Shown here piece by piece: positions 36,322-45,144 of a stretch of DNA of 64,000 nt. The notes under the pieces are model-generated. The model saw nothing but the letters and a program-made list of their open reading frames with translations, did not search any database and had not been told where the DNA came from. Position 1 is the stretch's first letter; each line of letters starts with the position of its first letter. The translations under genes were made by a program, and so were the position numbers. This DNA is from Saliterribacillus persicus (lineage in GTDB: Bacteria > Bacillota > Bacilli > Bacillales > Amphibacillaceae): assembly GCF_003337485.1 (NCBI RefSeq), contig NZ_QPJJ01000002.1:124001-188000 (forward strand), read 5' to 3'.

Positions 36322-36410
36322 GTAACCCCTTCCTTTCAGTAATTTTATTTTAGATTAATTAGCTGGTTAAAAATACCGTAATAATTTAATGAAAAATCAT
36401 GTAGTATTCT

Positions 36411-36424
36411 TGAATGCGCTTTCC
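36411..36424. promoter_or_regulatory. Candidate cre site upstream of the mannan transporter operon
   Basis: TGAATGCGCTTTCC matches the CcpA operator consensus TGWAANCGNTNWCA at 12 of 14 positions. Placed about 90 bp upstream of the first permease gene. Confidence 0.4.
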
Positions 36425-36440
36425 TTTAGTGGTTCAAATC

Positions 36441-36482
36441 AATAAAAATAAGGTGATAACGAGTTTTCGCTATCACCTTTAT
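36441..36482 (-). terminator. Terminator of the two-component operon
   Basis: AAGGTGATA and TATCACCTT form a 9-bp stem just after the regulator stop. On the minus strand TATTTTTATT follows. Confidence 0.85.
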
Positions 36483-36484
36483 AA

Positions 36485-38011
36485 TTAGTCTTTTCTATTA
36501 TTTTTTCTGAAAACAGAAGGCGATACGCCTTCATACTTTTTAAATTTCGAATGAAAATAATCAACATTGGAGTAACCAATTTTCTCTGCTACTTTATATA
36601 TTTTCATTTCTTCTAACAATAATTTTTTAGCATTTTCTATCCTAACTTTATCTAAATACGTGTTAAAATAATCCCCTGTATGATCTTTAAATAATTGTCC
36701 AATATAAGCTGAGTTGTAATTGAGTACTTCTGCTATCGTATCTAGTTTAATATTTTGAGAATAATTTCGTTCAATGAGATTTACCATTTTCTTCACAAGG
36801 TTATCACTAGTATCCATATCAACATTTTTTAATATTTCTAGAAGCAAATCCTGCATAAATCTTAACACTTTTTCAATATTTTCTTGTTTTTCAATATTAA
36901 TTATTTTAGATGTATATACATAATTAATGACTTCTCTATCATTATATGAATGAAGAACCTTATTTTGTATATTAGAGAGTAATTCGATGCAGCTTCTCTT
37001 AATTGTTACTTCTGAATAGTTAAGTGCAACCATTTGGGCTAAAGTTTCTACACAGATCCTTTCAAGTGCATCTTTATCTTCTATTTCTATCGAGTAGAAT
37101 AACTTATCCGTTATACTATTAAGTTCTATAGGTTTTTCATACATCTTATCAATGTCATTATCGTTAATGAAAACCGATGTGGAGTCACTACTTAAGATCC
37201 TTTCCTCCTTAAGAAAAAAACGCTTTTCCATTAGGTCAAGCGCATCGTTATAGGATTTAGGTAAATCCTCAATATTAACGATGGCTCCTCCCAGAACAGC
37301 AAAAAAATCAGATTGTTTAGGTAACCCTGTTAACAAAAGCTTCTCTATTTTCTGTTTGAGAATAGGAAGACTCTGTTGATTATTCACAATTACACCTGTA
37401 TAGGGTGTCGTGTTAAATACAATTCCATCGTTATGCTTGCCAAACAATTCTTTGATTAGTTCTAGTCCCTCTCTAATTTCACTATTTTTTTTAATTAAAA
37501 GGACTCTATAAGATGGAAAGTTAAAATAATGTTTGTAAGGCTTCACTTTGCTATAATCACCTGATAACGCGGCATGAATAACCTTCTCTTTTTTTTCTTC
37601 ATCTATCCTTTGTTTTGCTTGGGTATAGTTCAATTCTTTGTTGAACTTTTCCTTCATGCTATTCAAGAAATATATTAATTCGTCTTCATCAACAGGCTTT
37701 AGTAAGTAACCCTCTACATTAAGCAAAATTGCCTTTTTTGCATATGCAAAGTCAGCGTAACCACTTAAAATTATAAAACGTGTTGATGGACTCTTACTTC
37801 TTATTCGCTCTATCAATTCTAAACCCGACATGTTAGGCATTTTTATATCTACAATTAATACATCTGGTAATAGTGTATTAAACTTCTCCAAAGCATCATG
37901 CCCATTTTTAGCCGTGCCAACAACTACAAATCCATAGATATCCCAAGGAATTATTTTGACTAGTCCATTACATGTTCTAGATTCATCATCCACAATCATC
38001 ACTTTAAACAT
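36485..38011 (-). CDS. AraC-type response regulator (YesN-like)
   Basis: A 508-residue regulator. The receiver domain spans residues 1-120, with the phospho-acceptor Asp in DVLIVDIKMPNMSG and the Lys in LLKPVDEDEL. A long middle domain follows, then a C-terminal AraC HTH pair (LDTIAEVLNYNSAYIGQLFKDHTGDYFNTYLDKVRIENAKKLL and YKVAEKIGYSNVDYFHSKFKKYEGVSPSVFRK). It is paired with the histidine kinase 2 bp upstream and very probably activates the neighbouring transporter/mannanase operon when mannan fragments are sensed. Confidence 0.9.
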   Translation of the reverse strand: MFKVMIVDDESRTCNGLVKIIPWDIYGFVVVGTAKNGHDALEKFNTLLPDVLIVDIKMPNMSGLELIERIRSKSPSTRFIILSGYADFAYAKKAILLNVEGYLLKPVDEDELIYFLNSMKEKFNKELNYTQAKQRIDEEKKEKVIHAALSGDYSKVKPYKHYFNFPSYRVLLIKKNSEIREGLELIKELFGKHNDGIVFNTTPYTGVIVNNQQSLPILKQKIEKLLLTGLPKQSDFFAVLGGAIVNIEDLPKSYNDALDLMEKRFFLKEERILSSDSTSVFINDNDIDKMYEKPIELNSITDKLFYSIEIEDKDALERICVETLAQMVALNYSEVTIKRSCIELLSNIQNKVLHSYNDREVINYVYTSKIINIEKQENIEKVLRFMQDLLLEILKNVDMDTSDNLVKKMVNLIERNYSQNIKLDTIAEVLNYNSAYIGQLFKDHTGDYFNTYLDKVRIENAKKLLLEEMKIYKVAEKIGYSNVDYFHSKFKKYEGVSPSVFRKNNRKD

Positions 38012-38013
38012 CT

Positions 38014-39774
38014 TTACTCCTCCTGAACAAGTACACTAAAACAAACCTTTGTGCCTATTCCTTGTTTGCTCTCGATAACAAGCCCCGCATTTTCCCCATA
38101 TGTTAGTCGAAGTCTTTGATGAACATTTCTTAATCCAATGCGATCTCCATCGTTATCTTCTATTTCATTTAAAAAAGAATGTATCTCATTTTGTTTTTCT
38201 TCTGAGATGCCAATTCCATTATCTATTACTTGAGCAATCAATTTGTTATTGACCTTTTTTACGATAACATTTATTTCTACTGGATTTTCTTGCTTTTCCA
38301 ATCCATGAACAACAGCATTTTCTACTAATGGTTGAATAATTAATGGAGGAATTAAGACCTTTTCAGCAAGAGGAGAAACGAGAATATCATAGCTTAATCT
38401 ATCCTCATGCCTAAATTTTTGGATTTCTAAATAACTTTTTACTATTTCTATTTCTCTGCTCAGTTCTACTTTACCCGATCCAACTTCGAGATTCTTCCTC
38501 ATTAATTTTCCAAGTGTTTTAATCACAGATGCTATTTCTTTTTCACCTTTTACATAAGCTTCCATGCGAATAGATTCCAGGACATTAAATAGAAAATGCG
38601 GATTAATTTGACTGGCCATCATTTTAAATTTAATCTCATTCTGCTTTCTTTCCATTAATGTTTTTTGATGATTGGATTCCACTACTTCATTGATTAGACT
38701 TTTTGTATTTGCGACCATACTATCTAAGTGCTTAGAAAGTATTCCAAGCTCGTCTTTTCCATCAATCACCATAGTGGTGTCAAAATCACCTTTTCCTACT
38801 AGATTAATTTGTCTTATTAAAATAGCTAAACGATTCGTTAGTAATTTTGAAAAATAGTAAATCAATGTTAAAGAAACAGCTACACTAATAAGGACAATGA
38901 TAAATCCTAATCTTTTAAAATGATTAGCATTTTTCACAATGCTATCTTCTGAAATAACGGAAACAACTCTTAAGTTGCTTTCAACTTGTCCAACCTGAAT
39001 ATCTCCTATAAATACTTGAGATTCTTCTCCCTCTACTACTCCTCGGAAATTACCTAGTTTACTTTCTTCAATCTCTTTTGCATTTACAATATTCTGGAGT
39101 TTTTTCCCTATATAGTTCGGTCTATTGGCTGCGTATATATAATTATCGCCATTCACTAGCATCATTGCTTCAGATTCTTGTGTCAAAATCCAATTTAAAC
39201 TATCTTCATTTATGCTAACTACTAAGATACCTTCTGTGTTATAGTCAACAAAATCTATCCGTCTTATTAAGCTTAGAAATTTTTGAGAATCATATGTCTC
39301 ATCCTCTAAATAACGCCATCTATATATCCCCTTTTCATTCTTAGCTTTTAGATACCAGCTTGAATTTTTAATTTTCTCATTCGCAGGGATTATATCCCAG
39401 TTATTTAACAAGGTTGGATTTTCAACATAAAAACGAATATTGTTAATTTCCTCATACATAGTAACTAGATTTAGGAAGGTTTTATAATTACGATAATCAT
39501 TAACTACATCAAATAATTCTTGGTAGTCTGTATTGATGATTTCCTCCAACTGCCTATCGTATTGTATATTATTGGAGATAAATATCGGTACTTTTAATAA
39601 CTCTGCTGTTCTTTTTTGTACGCGTTCCATATCTAACTCTGCCTGTTCAATCGCTTCCTCCAGTGCAACTTGTTTTAATTGATTAGTCAGGTAACCTCCA
39701 ATCATAATAATTGGAACAAAAACAACGAATACAAATGAAAGAAATAATTTATTTTTAAGTTTTATATCATTCAT
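38014..39774 (-). CDS. Sensor histidine kinase (YesM-like)
   Basis: A 586-residue membrane kinase. An N-terminal helix (about 10-28) is followed by a large extracytoplasmic sensor domain, a second helix (about 285-305), HAMP (TNRLAILIRQINLVGKGDFDTTM), the His_kinase phosphorylation motif (SQINPHFLFNVLESIRMEAY) and an HATPase domain (PLVENAVVHGL, DNGIGI, GDRIGLRNVHQRL). It belongs to the LytS/YesM class. The adjoining regulator is its partner. The ligand is probably a manno-oligosaccharide, perhaps via the binding protein (inference). Confidence 0.9.
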   Translation of the reverse strand: MNDIKLKNKLFLSFVFVVFVPIIMIGGYLTNQLKQVALEEAIEQAELDMERVQKRTAELLKVPIFISNNIQYDRQLEEIINTDYQELFDVVNDYRNYKTFLNLVTMYEEINNIRFYVENPTLLNNWDIIPANEKIKNSSWYLKAKNEKGIYRWRYLEDETYDSQKFLSLIRRIDFVDYNTEGILVVSINEDSLNWILTQESEAMMLVNGDNYIYAANRPNYIGKKLQNIVNAKEIEESKLGNFRGVVEGEESQVFIGDIQVGQVESNLRVVSVISEDSIVKNANHFKRLGFIIVLISVAVSLTLIYYFSKLLTNRLAILIRQINLVGKGDFDTTMVIDGKDELGILSKHLDSMVANTKSLINEVVESNHQKTLMERKQNEIKFKMMASQINPHFLFNVLESIRMEAYVKGEKEIASVIKTLGKLMRKNLEVGSGKVELSREIEIVKSYLEIQKFRHEDRLSYDILVSPLAEKVLIPPLIIQPLVENAVVHGLEKQENPVEINVIVKKVNNKLIAQVIDNGIGISEEKQNEIHSFLNEIEDNDGDRIGLRNVHQRLRLTYGENAGLVIESKQGIGTKVCFSVLVQEE

Positions 39775-39981
39775 TTTTTTCTTTATACTAGAAATTATTA
39801 CAGGGACCCCTCCTTCTTTTAAAACCTAACACTTCTGAAATATGTAAAAATGACTGTTTACTTTAAATTTACTTTATTTTATCATATTAGTTACTTAATA
39901 CATAAACTAATTTTCATTCTAATCATACTGCAACTAGACTCATCGTTATGTGGTTTTAGTCACTAAAAGGAGGAAAAAGAG

Positions 39982-40605
39982 ATGAATGGACAAATGAGAG
40001 GTTTTTATAAGGTCGCTGAATGGGTCTTGAATATTGCATATTTAAACATTCTATGGATTGCTTTTACATTAGTTGGAATTGTGATTTTCGGTTTATTCCC
40101 TGCTACAACTTCCATGTTTACTGTAATTCGAAAATGGGTTTTGGGAAAAAGGGATATTCCTATTTTCCAGACATTTTGGAGTACGTATAAAAAGGAAATA
40201 ATTAAAAGCAATATACTAGGTTTGATAGTTATTGCAGTAGGAGGCCTTTTATACTTAGATTTCTCTTATGTAAGCGAACAAGAAGGTTTTTTTATTCAAT
40301 TGACTTACTATCCTTTGATTATCCTTATAGTAATCTATATATTGTCCCTACTCTATGTATTTCCAGTATATGTTCACTATGATACGAAACTTATCCATGT
40401 ATTAAAAAATTCCGTTTTACTGATGATAATGAGCCCTTTTATTACTATTATGCTCATGACAGGACTTGTTTTCGTTTATTTTATCATGGAATTTTTGCCA
40501 GGTCTCACACCATTTTTTGCTGCAAGTCTCTTTTCTTATATAATTATGTGGTCTTGTAACTTTGCTTTCAACAAGGTTTCTAGATTCCAGAAGGTGAATC
40601 AATAA
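39982..40605 (+). CDS. YesL-like DUF624 membrane protein
   Basis: A 207-residue membrane protein with five hydrophobic segments, beginning with GFYKVAEWVLNIAYLNILWI and PATTSMFTVIRKW, typical DUF624/YesL landmarks. It is divergent from the histidine kinase gene and next to the mannan locus, like yesL beside yesMN in Bacillus subtilis. The role of these proteins is not known. AAAGGAGG lies 10 nt upstream of the ATG. Confidence 0.85.
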   Translation: MNGQMRGFYKVAEWVLNIAYLNILWIAFTLVGIVIFGLFPATTSMFTVIRKWVLGKRDIPIFQTFWSTYKKEIIKSNILGLIVIAVGGLLYLDFSYVSEQEGFFIQLTYYPLIILIVIYILSLLYVFPVYVHYDTKLIHVLKNSVLLMIMSPFITIMLMTGLVFVYFIMEFLPGLTPFFAASLFSYIIMWSCNFAFNKVSRFQKVNQ

Positions 40606-40673
40606 TACTATTGGGAAAATTGGTAGACTCAGCTACTATAATCTAATCAGTTTGCTTAACATTCATGAAAAAA

Positions 40674-40719
40674 CTAAAAAATAATCCCCTACCTAGTTAA
40701 GGCAGAGGATTATAATTTT
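40674..40719. terminator. Bidirectional terminator between the mannan and sugar-acid loci
   Basis: ATAATCC-x-CT-x-CCT and its partner AGG...GGATTAT form a long stem. TTATTTTTTAG follows on the minus strand and AATTTTG on the plus strand. Confidence 0.75.
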
Positions 40720-40744
40720 GTTTTATTTTTAAACCACTAACTGA

Positions 40745-42112
40745 TTAATTCCCTACAGTTTCGGCTGCTTGATCTAAAGCTTCCTTGGCTGTTTGAGATT
40801 GCTGTCGCAACACACTGTTAAATACATTCGTATTCAACTCTTGCTGCATATCAGGATTGTTTTCTGTAATATTGATGGAATCAATTTCATCACGTACTTC
40901 TAATAGGGTGTCAAAAATATCATCCCCGAAATACTGATAGAACTTATTATCTTCGCGCATTGCTTCTGATTCCCAAACAGTCCACATTGGTGGGTCAAAC
41001 CCTAGAACTTCCCAGAATGCAATATTTCCTTCTTCACTTAATTTCGTATAAGCTAAAAATTCTTTCGCTAACTCTTCATGCTCTGTTTGATTTGTAACAA
41101 CTGTCCCAGTACCACCTGCACCGGCAGAGCGGTTACCATCCTCTGTCCAGCGAGGCATTGGGCGAATAACCATTTTACCTTCTAGGTCTGGCATGTAATC
41201 TGTGAAACGACCCATATACCACATTGGCATTAAAATAGACGCTTGACCACCATCATTCATAAATCCATAAAACTCTTCAGAGTGAACTTCTCCACCTGGT
41301 GTTAAATCTGCAATTTCGTCTTCATAGATCCAATCATGCATTAATTGTAGTGTGTTTACGTTTGTTTCATTATTAATTGTAACTTCACCATTTTCATCAA
41401 AATAGTCTGAGCCTTGTTGACGAATAATTGGCCAGAAAGTCCAGTCAGCGCCTGTTTCAAACGTAAGCATAACAGCATCTGTACTTTCAGCTACCTTTTT
41501 ACCAGCCTCTTCATAATCATCCCACGTTTCAATCGAATCAATATCTACACCTGCTGCATCCATTATCTCTGTGTTGTAGTAAGCAACTGTAGCACCTACG
41601 TGGAATGGCATTCCGTAATAATTGCCGTCTTTAGAATAGATATCAAAACGAGACTCTATAAAATCATCAATTACTGGTTCTACGTGATCATTCATAGGAA
41701 GTAATTGTGGTTCCCCTTGCATAAAGTTAGGGAAACGACTTAACTCAATATCTGCAATATCTGGCGCGCCTGTTCCTGATTGTAAAGCTAGTAATAAATT
41801 ATTATGCAAATTATCATAAGGATAGGCTTCAGCATTTAACTTAATTTGGCGATCCGGAAATTCCTCATTCCATCTGTCTACCGAATGTTCAAATATTCCT
41901 AAATGAAGCTCTTGGAAGGTCCAAAACGTTAATTCAGTTGCATCTTCACTATCCCCACCAAATGTTTCAGCAGCATCTTGTTCTCCATTTGCTTCTGTAG
42001 CTTCATCTGTATCTGTGTCTGCATCACTATTACTTGTATCATCTCCACTACAAGCAACAATAAATAGTAGTAAGAAGGCAAAAATCCCTAATTGAAAAAT
42101 TCTCTTCCTCAT
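40745..42112 (-). CDS. Orphan sugar ABC substrate-binding lipoprotein (family 1)
   Basis: A 455-residue protein with a lipobox (LLFIVAC, Cys near residue 21), an acidic Asp/Thr-rich linker to about residue 55, and UgpB/MalE-type features: LTFWTFQELH, ADIELSRFPNFMQGEP, GTGTVVTNQTEHEELAKEFLAYTKLSEEGNIAFWEVLGFDPP. No permease or ATPase lies within reach. It has its own promoter region with a perfect cre match and is separated by a terminator from the upstream dehydratase gene. It may work with the permeases of the mannan locus or with distant ones. Confidence 0.82.
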   Translation of the reverse strand: MRKRIFQLGIFAFLLLFIVACSGDDTSNSDADTDTDEATEANGEQDAAETFGGDSEDATELTFWTFQELHLGIFEHSVDRWNEEFPDRQIKLNAEAYPYDNLHNNLLLALQSGTGAPDIADIELSRFPNFMQGEPQLLPMNDHVEPVIDDFIESRFDIYSKDGNYYGMPFHVGATVAYYNTEIMDAAGVDIDSIETWDDYEEAGKKVAESTDAVMLTFETGADWTFWPIIRQQGSDYFDENGEVTINNETNVNTLQLMHDWIYEDEIADLTPGGEVHSEEFYGFMNDGGQASILMPMWYMGRFTDYMPDLEGKMVIRPMPRWTEDGNRSAGAGGTGTVVTNQTEHEELAKEFLAYTKLSEEGNIAFWEVLGFDPPMWTVWESEAMREDNKFYQYFGDDIFDTLLEVRDEIDSINITENNPDMQQELNTNVFNSVLRQQSQTAKEALDQAAETVGN

Positions 42113-42137
42113 TTAAACCCCACCTTTTCCGCATTTT

Positions 42138-42151
42138 TGTTAACGCTTACA
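42138..42151 (-). promoter_or_regulatory. cre site upstream of the orphan binding-protein gene
   Basis: The minus strand reads TGTAAGCGTTAACA, which satisfies every position of the CcpA consensus TGWAANCGNTNWCA. It lies 26-39 bp upstream of the start codon, where CcpA would block transcription. Confidence 0.8.
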
Positions 42152-42157
42152 TTTATC

Positions 42158-42195
42158 TATAAAAGAGAAAGGTAATCCCCATCACCCTTCTCTTT
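42158..42195 (-). terminator. Terminator of the dehydratase gene
   Basis: AAAGAGAAAGG (42162-42172) pairs with CCTTCTCTTT (42186-42195), followed on the minus strand by TTTTATAG. Confidence 0.7.
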
Positions 42196-42207
42196 CATAT
42201 TCAGCTA

Positions 42208-43365
42208 TTAAAATCCTTCTACAGGTGCTCGTTTTTCCCATCCGTCTCTAAATAGTGGTAAGAAGTTTTCACGACGGTATGGATGCTTTTTAATTTCATG
42301 CAAATTAAGGTCCGTTCCCCAGCCTGGTCGATCACTTACCTCGATATAGCCATCCTTTACTTCTAATGTATTGGTCAGGATATCTTGCGTCCATGGCTCA
42401 TTAAAATCATCAAAAATTTCGTGAATAAAGAAATTTGGTGTAGCAGTATTTAAATGTGCACATACAATCGAGCACAATGGACCTTGCGCACTGTGTGGTG
42501 CAATAACACCATTAAACGCATTTGTCATACCCGCTACCTGTTTAGCCGCAGTAAGTCCCATAAACTGTGGTTCAAGTTGAATAATGTGGACTTGGTTATG
42601 AGAGAGTAATTCAGCAAATTGTTCCTTGCAATAGTAATCCTCTCCACATGCGATTGGTACAGGGCTGCGCTTAGCAACCTCAATCATCGATGAAACACTT
42701 TGCGGTGGGACTGGCGCTTCAAACCATGTTGGATCAAACTGTGCCATCTCTTCAGCAAAACGAAGTGCTGTGTGCACGCTAAAGCGGTTATGTCCCTCTA
42801 TTAAAATGTCCACATCTTTACCGACTGCTTCTCTAACTGCCCCAATCAAATCAATCGCTAAAGCGAAATCCTGTCGGTCGACTACTCGCCACGAAGAACC
42901 AAAGGGATCAAACTTTAAAGCAGTATATCCTTTTTCCACTACTTTCTTAGCCATATTATAAAAGTTTTCAGGTGTTCTCTCGCCACTAGTATACCACCCA
43001 TTCGCATAAACGCGAAGCTGGTCATGACTTTTCCCACCTAATAAATTATAAACAGGTTGATTCAGCACTTTCCCCATAATGTCCCAGCATGCAAATTCAA
43101 TACCAGAGAGTGCAGCTCCCTGAATTTGACCGCCATCTGAGAAAACATCTCGAAACATACTTAACGAATGCTTTTCTACGTCAAACGGATTTTTTCCAAT
43201 TACATATGGTTTTAATTCATGAATCGCCGCTTCTACTGTTTTTCCAAATCCATTTAATGTTGCTTCACCAATTCCGTGGACACCTTCATCCGTATCGACC
43301 TGGACAAAGACCCAGTTTTTCCATCCATTTCCGACGATGTGCGTATTTACATCTGTTATTTTCAT
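42208..43365 (-). CDS. Enolase-superfamily sugar-acid dehydratase (galactonate dehydratase-like)
   Basis: A 385-residue mandelate racemase/muconate-lactonising family member. The capping domain covers residues 1-115. In the barrel, LKFDPFG (K151, D153) supplies an acid/base pair, E190, E216 and E242 (IEGHNRF, WFEAPVPP, CGEDYY) are the expected Mg ligands, and H291 in APHSAQGP is the general catalyst. These match the D-galactonate dehydratase-like subgroup, though the exact sugar acid cannot be read. The frame extends to 43401, but ATG 43365 with GGGGAGGAC upstream is preferred. Divergent from a FadR-type regulator and functionally linked to the dehydrogenase gene across it. Confidence 0.85.
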   Translation of the reverse strand: MKITDVNTHIVGNGWKNWVFVQVDTDEGVHGIGEATLNGFGKTVEAAIHELKPYVIGKNPFDVEKHSLSMFRDVFSDGGQIQGAALSGIEFACWDIMGKVLNQPVYNLLGGKSHDQLRVYANGWYTSGERTPENFYNMAKKVVEKGYTALKFDPFGSSWRVVDRQDFALAIDLIGAVREAVGKDVDILIEGHNRFSVHTALRFAEEMAQFDPTWFEAPVPPQSVSSMIEVAKRSPVPIACGEDYYCKEQFAELLSHNQVHIIQLEPQFMGLTAAKQVAGMTNAFNGVIAPHSAQGPLCSIVCAHLNTATPNFFIHEIFDDFNEPWTQDILTNTLEVKDGYIEVSDRPGWGTDLNLHEIKKHPYRRENFLPLFRDGWEKRAPVEGF

Positions 43366-43434
43366 TGGTAGTCCTCCCCATCCTCTTGAAAAATATAACA
43401 ATAATTCATCTGATGACTTTTGTTTGTTATTGAA

Positions 43435-43444
43435 ATCATATGAT
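43435..43444. promoter_or_regulatory. Candidate operator in the divergent dehydratase/regulator region
   Basis: The perfect 10-bp palindrome ATCATATGAT sits between the divergent genes, 70 bp from one start and 80 bp from the other. FadR-type GntR regulators often bind short AT-rich dyads in such positions. Confidence 0.4.
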
Positions 43445-43524
43445 AAATAAGTTAAAATGTAAACAGTTTCATTAATATTTTTTTAATTTTTAGAAAATTT
43501 AGATGGTTTATAGGGGACAGGACA

Positions 43525-44202
43525 ATGAAAAAAAAGAAGCTGGTTTATGAAGTGGTGTATGACGAAATTAAGAAAAATATTCGGGAGGGAAATTGGAAGG
43601 CTGGGGATAAAATCCCAACGGTGCAAGCACTCTCCAAGCAACTAGATGTTGGAATTTCTTCTGTTAGAGAAGCTATTAAGATTTTAAGCCAACAGAAAAT
43701 ATTGCGGGTAGAACAAGGAAGTGGAACATATGTGGAAACAAAGCTTGGAGATAAACCAGGAGAAGCTTTTGATTTTCTAGAGAATTCATCCATCGAACAA
43801 CTAACTGAAGCTCGCCTTGTTATTGAACCAGAACTTGCTGCGATGGTTGCTTCAGATGGAAAAGAAGAAGATATCGCAAAAATATTACAATGTGCTCGTG
43901 TCATGCAAAAAAAATTCATCCAGAATATTGATTTTTTAGATGAAGATATCGAATTTCATTATTTAATTGCTAGATCAACAAATAATGAAGTGTTGCTTAA
44001 AATGATGACCATCATTAGTGATTTGTTATTCGAAAGCAGGCGTCATTCGATGAAAATAAAGAATCAAAATGAAAAAGCGGCAAATTATCACATATTAATC
44101 GCGCAGGCAATTAATCAAAAGAATCCATCACAAGCAAGAGACTTAATGCGTTCACACATTTTAGATTTATTAGAGGATTTAAAAAGTAAACCGATAAAGT
44201 AA
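43525..44202 (+). CDS. FadR-subfamily GntR transcriptional regulator
   Basis: A 225-residue regulator. The N-terminal winged helix (VYDEIKKNIREGNWKAGDKIPTVQALSKQLDVGISSVREAIKILSQQKILRVEQGSGTYV) is followed by an all-helical FCD domain. Potential metal and ligand residues there include E91/R88 (EARLVIEPELA), FHYLIARSTNN and the SHILDLLEDL end. It probably senses the sugar acid or a pathway intermediate and controls the two downstream genes and the divergent dehydratase. Confidence 0.9.
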   Translation: MKKKKLVYEVVYDEIKKNIREGNWKAGDKIPTVQALSKQLDVGISSVREAIKILSQQKILRVEQGSGTYVETKLGDKPGEAFDFLENSSIEQLTEARLVIEPELAAMVASDGKEEDIAKILQCARVMQKKFIQNIDFLDEDIEFHYLIARSTNNEVLLKMMTIISDLLFESRRHSMKIKNQNEKAANYHILIAQAINQKNPSQARDLMRSHILDLLEDLKSKPIK

Positions 44203-44227
44203 GCAAAACAGAAGGGGTGGAATTTAG

Positions 44228-45127
44228 ATGCACCGAGCTGAGAAATTATTAGAAAAATTTAATTTCCCTACAGGAGATCTTCGCGAGCTTCCTACGTCAC
44301 AGCAGACATTTGACGATGGCGGGCACTATCGTGTTGAAATACCTTCTGTTGAAGGACCAGCAACGATGGAAGCTGTCATTAAAGAAGCGAAGGAATTAGA
44401 TGTAACGGTAAATCGCGTCTCCCAGGGAAGCGGCATTATGTTATTAAGTGATGCAGAAATAACAGCGATGGTAGAAATGGGAAGGAAAGAAAATATCGAA
44501 GTTTGCTTATTCATTGGACCACGCATGAACTTTGATATTGGAGCAAGTGGTCATGTGAATCCCTCGCTTGGCTGGAGACATGCGGGAATGGATCAATTAA
44601 AATACGCCCTTGAAGATGTATACCGAGGAACAGAGCTTGGTCTTCGAAGTATCCTAGTCGCTGATGAAGGGTTACTTCACATTTTAAACGAAGCAAAAAA
44701 ATCTGGTGACCTTCCAAATGATCTGATCATTAAGGTCTCTGCACTGATGAGTCCACCAAACCCTGTAACGGCTAAGCTTTTTGCGGATATGGGCGGTACA
44801 ACACTTAACATTCCAGGGGACTTATCGTTAGACAAAATCGCAACATTTCGACAAGTAATTGATCATACCATTGATATGTATGTGGAATCCCCTGACAACC
44901 TTGGTGGATTCATTCGCTATTATGAAATACCGGAATTGGTTCGCATTGCTTCACCAATCATTCTAAAATTCGGCTTAAGAAATGCAGCAGGAATTTATCC
45001 TTCAGGAAAACATTTAGAAAACGTGTCGATCACACAAGCAAGAGAAAAAGTGAACCGTGCCGCAATCGGCTTAAAACAATTAAAAGATCATGCATACAAA
45101 CAATCTTTATCGATCACATATAAGTAA
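44228..45127 (+). CDS. U32-peptidase-like TIM-barrel protein of a sugar-acid pathway, function unknown
   Basis: A 299-residue protein without membrane segments. The pattern of strands and helices and segments such as [46 protein letters not shown] and [27 protein letters not shown] fits a TIM barrel. Relatives in actinobacterial and bacillar sugar-acid clusters are usually labelled U32 family peptidase, which I consider doubtful as a function. It lies 25 bp after the regulator and 17 bp before an aldehyde dehydrogenase of ketoglutarate-semialdehyde type. In known oxidative pathways this position belongs to a second dehydratase or aldolase, so an enzyme acting on a deoxy-keto sugar acid is a reasonable guess. 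Confidence 0.6.
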   Translation: MHRAEKLLEKFNFPTGDLRELPTSQQTFDDGGHYRVEIPSVEGPATMEAVIKEAKELDVTVNRVSQGSGIMLLSDAEITAMVEMGRKENIEVCLFIGPRMNFDIGASGHVNPSLGWRHAGMDQLKYALEDVYRGTELGLRSILVADEGLLHILNEAKKSGDLPNDLIIKVSALMSPPNPVTAKLFADMGGTTLNIPGDLSLDKIATFRQVIDHTIDMYVESPDNLGGFIRYYEIPELVRIASPIILKFGLRNAAGIYPSGKHLENVSITQAREKVNRAAIGLKQLKDHAYKQSLSITYK

Positions 45128-45144
45128 GGGAGAGGATCAGGAAT

